Position numbers and translations under genes: made by a program
Shown: piece by piece, positions 32,542 to 32,800 of the stretch
How positions within the stretch are numbered: position 1 is the first letter of the stretch
How the letters are laid out: every line of letters starts with the position of its first letter
Notes under the pieces: generated by a model
Told to the model about the DNA's origin: nothing
The model's input: the letters and a program-made list of their open reading frames with translations, nothing else
Database searches by the model: none
DNA from: Prevotella sp. UBA2456
Lineage (GTDB): Bacteria; Bacteroidota; Bacteroidia; Bacteroidales; Bacteroidaceae
Assembly: GCA_002342415.1 (NCBI GenBank)
Contig: DDPY01000041.1
Span: 10,171 to 42,970 of the forward strand
Direction of reading: 5' to 3'
DNA: 32,800 nt

Positions 32542-32629
32542 CGAAAAAAATCCCACATCCGCATTCCAGCATGTATCAGAAACCTTTCCCCATGTCACCT
32601 CCCCCGCCATATAAGCAGACAACCTGCCC

Positions 32630-32697
32630 TTATTGCACCATAACCCGCCCTTATTGCTCAATAAGCGTGCCTTATTGCTCAATAACCAGCCCTTATT
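32630..32697. repeat. Palindromic array with 21-bp period
   Basis: TTATTGCACCATAA (32630-32643), TTATTGCTCAATAA (32651-32664), TTATTGCTCAATAA (32672-32685) and a partial TTATT (32693-32697) recur every 21 bases. Spacer sequences resemble CNNGCCC. The two complete middle copies are inverted repeats TTATTG-CT-CAATAA. Confidence 0.92.
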
Positions 32698-32712
32698 CGG
32701 AGAGCTGCGACC

Positions 32713-32795
32713 TGTCACCCTCCTGTCACCCTTGTCACCCTATAAAAACAGGGTGCAGCCCTTTGTACATCGGCATTCTGACACCCTGACACCCT
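32713..32795. repeat. TGTCACCCT direct repeats at the right edge
   Basis: TGTCACCCT occurs at 32713-32721, 32724-32732 and 32733-32741. The related TGACACCCT and GACACCCT follow at 32779-32795. AGGG...CCCT around 32750-32762 gives only a weak hairpin. The whole stretch 32542-32800 shows no credible gene and may be the upstream region of a gene outside the window. Confidence 0.7.
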
Positions 32796-32800
32796 AAAAC

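Noticed and set aside
32571..32789. A 72-codon frame with a heptapeptide repeat (RPYCSIS-like)
   Set aside because: The repeat comes from the 21-bp palindromic DNA array, which is a multiple of three. There is no start region or homologous protein known to me.

Overview
This window looks like a chromosomal segment from a Bacteroidales bacterium, most likely a Prevotella-like member of the Prevotellaceae from a gut or rumen. Four things point there: a complete porP-gldK-gldL-gldM-gldN type IX secretion block; Bacteroidota-type promoters (TAnnTTTG -7 boxes) in front of most first genes, often only a few bases from the ATG; a dapB-lepB-wbqC gene string; and secreted GH95 and GH115 glycosidases. 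Coding GC looks moderate (about 50-55% by eye). I see no rRNA, tRNA, insertion sequence, integrase, phage gene or CRISPR array. Taxonomy is inference.

Layout. 1-3.2 kb: DNA polymerase IV (dinB, +) converges on a long aminopeptidase P (-). 3.2-9.9 kb: the type IX secretion operon porP-gldK-gldL-gldM-gldN plus a small outer-membrane beta-barrel protein (all +). 10-13 kb: a DMT/EamA transporter (+) overlaps tail to tail with a TPR sensor histidine kinase (-). 13-16.5 kb (all -): dapB, lepB, a signal-peptidase-like protein lacking both catalytic residues, a WbqC-family protein and an unannotated 39-residue ORF, running on into the kinase. 16.6-22.6 kb (+): a THUMP-like-family methyltransferase, a GNAT-like protein, topoisomerase IV subunit B (parE) and an S41 carboxy-terminal processing protease, the last three overlapping by 4-8 bases. 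22.7-24.9 kb (-): a PfkB sugar kinase followed by an FprA-type diiron flavoprotein. 25-32.5 kb: an M16 peptidase, a secreted esterase with an STN-like N-terminus, a GH95 glycosidase (+), and a convergent GH115 alpha-glucuronidase (-). The last 290 bases are non-coding and full of repeats.

How the genes work together. GldK/GldN (outer-membrane-associated ring) and GldL/GldM (inner-membrane motor) form the type IX secretion core, and PorP/SprF is its outer-membrane partner. The dapB-to-kinase string mixes lysine/diaminopimelate synthesis, preprotein processing and possible polysaccharide assembly. The esterase, GH95 and GH115 set suggests removal of side chains from a glucuronoxylan-like hemicellulose, but no SusC/SusD pair is in view.

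Most notable signals: (i) the inactive-looking signal peptidase paralogue next to a complete LepB; (ii) short tandem repeats (period 7 or 9) sitting on or just after stop codons, mostly purine-rich on the mRNA strand; (iii) two intergenic arrays of about 14-bp palindromes at exact 22-bp and 21-bp spacing; (iv) a 35-base purine tract inside wbqC encoding a Ser/Pro insert; (v) a Gly-rich insert in GldL; (vi) the STN-esterase fusion; (vii) promoters so close to the ATG that mRNAs should be leaderless or nearly so.
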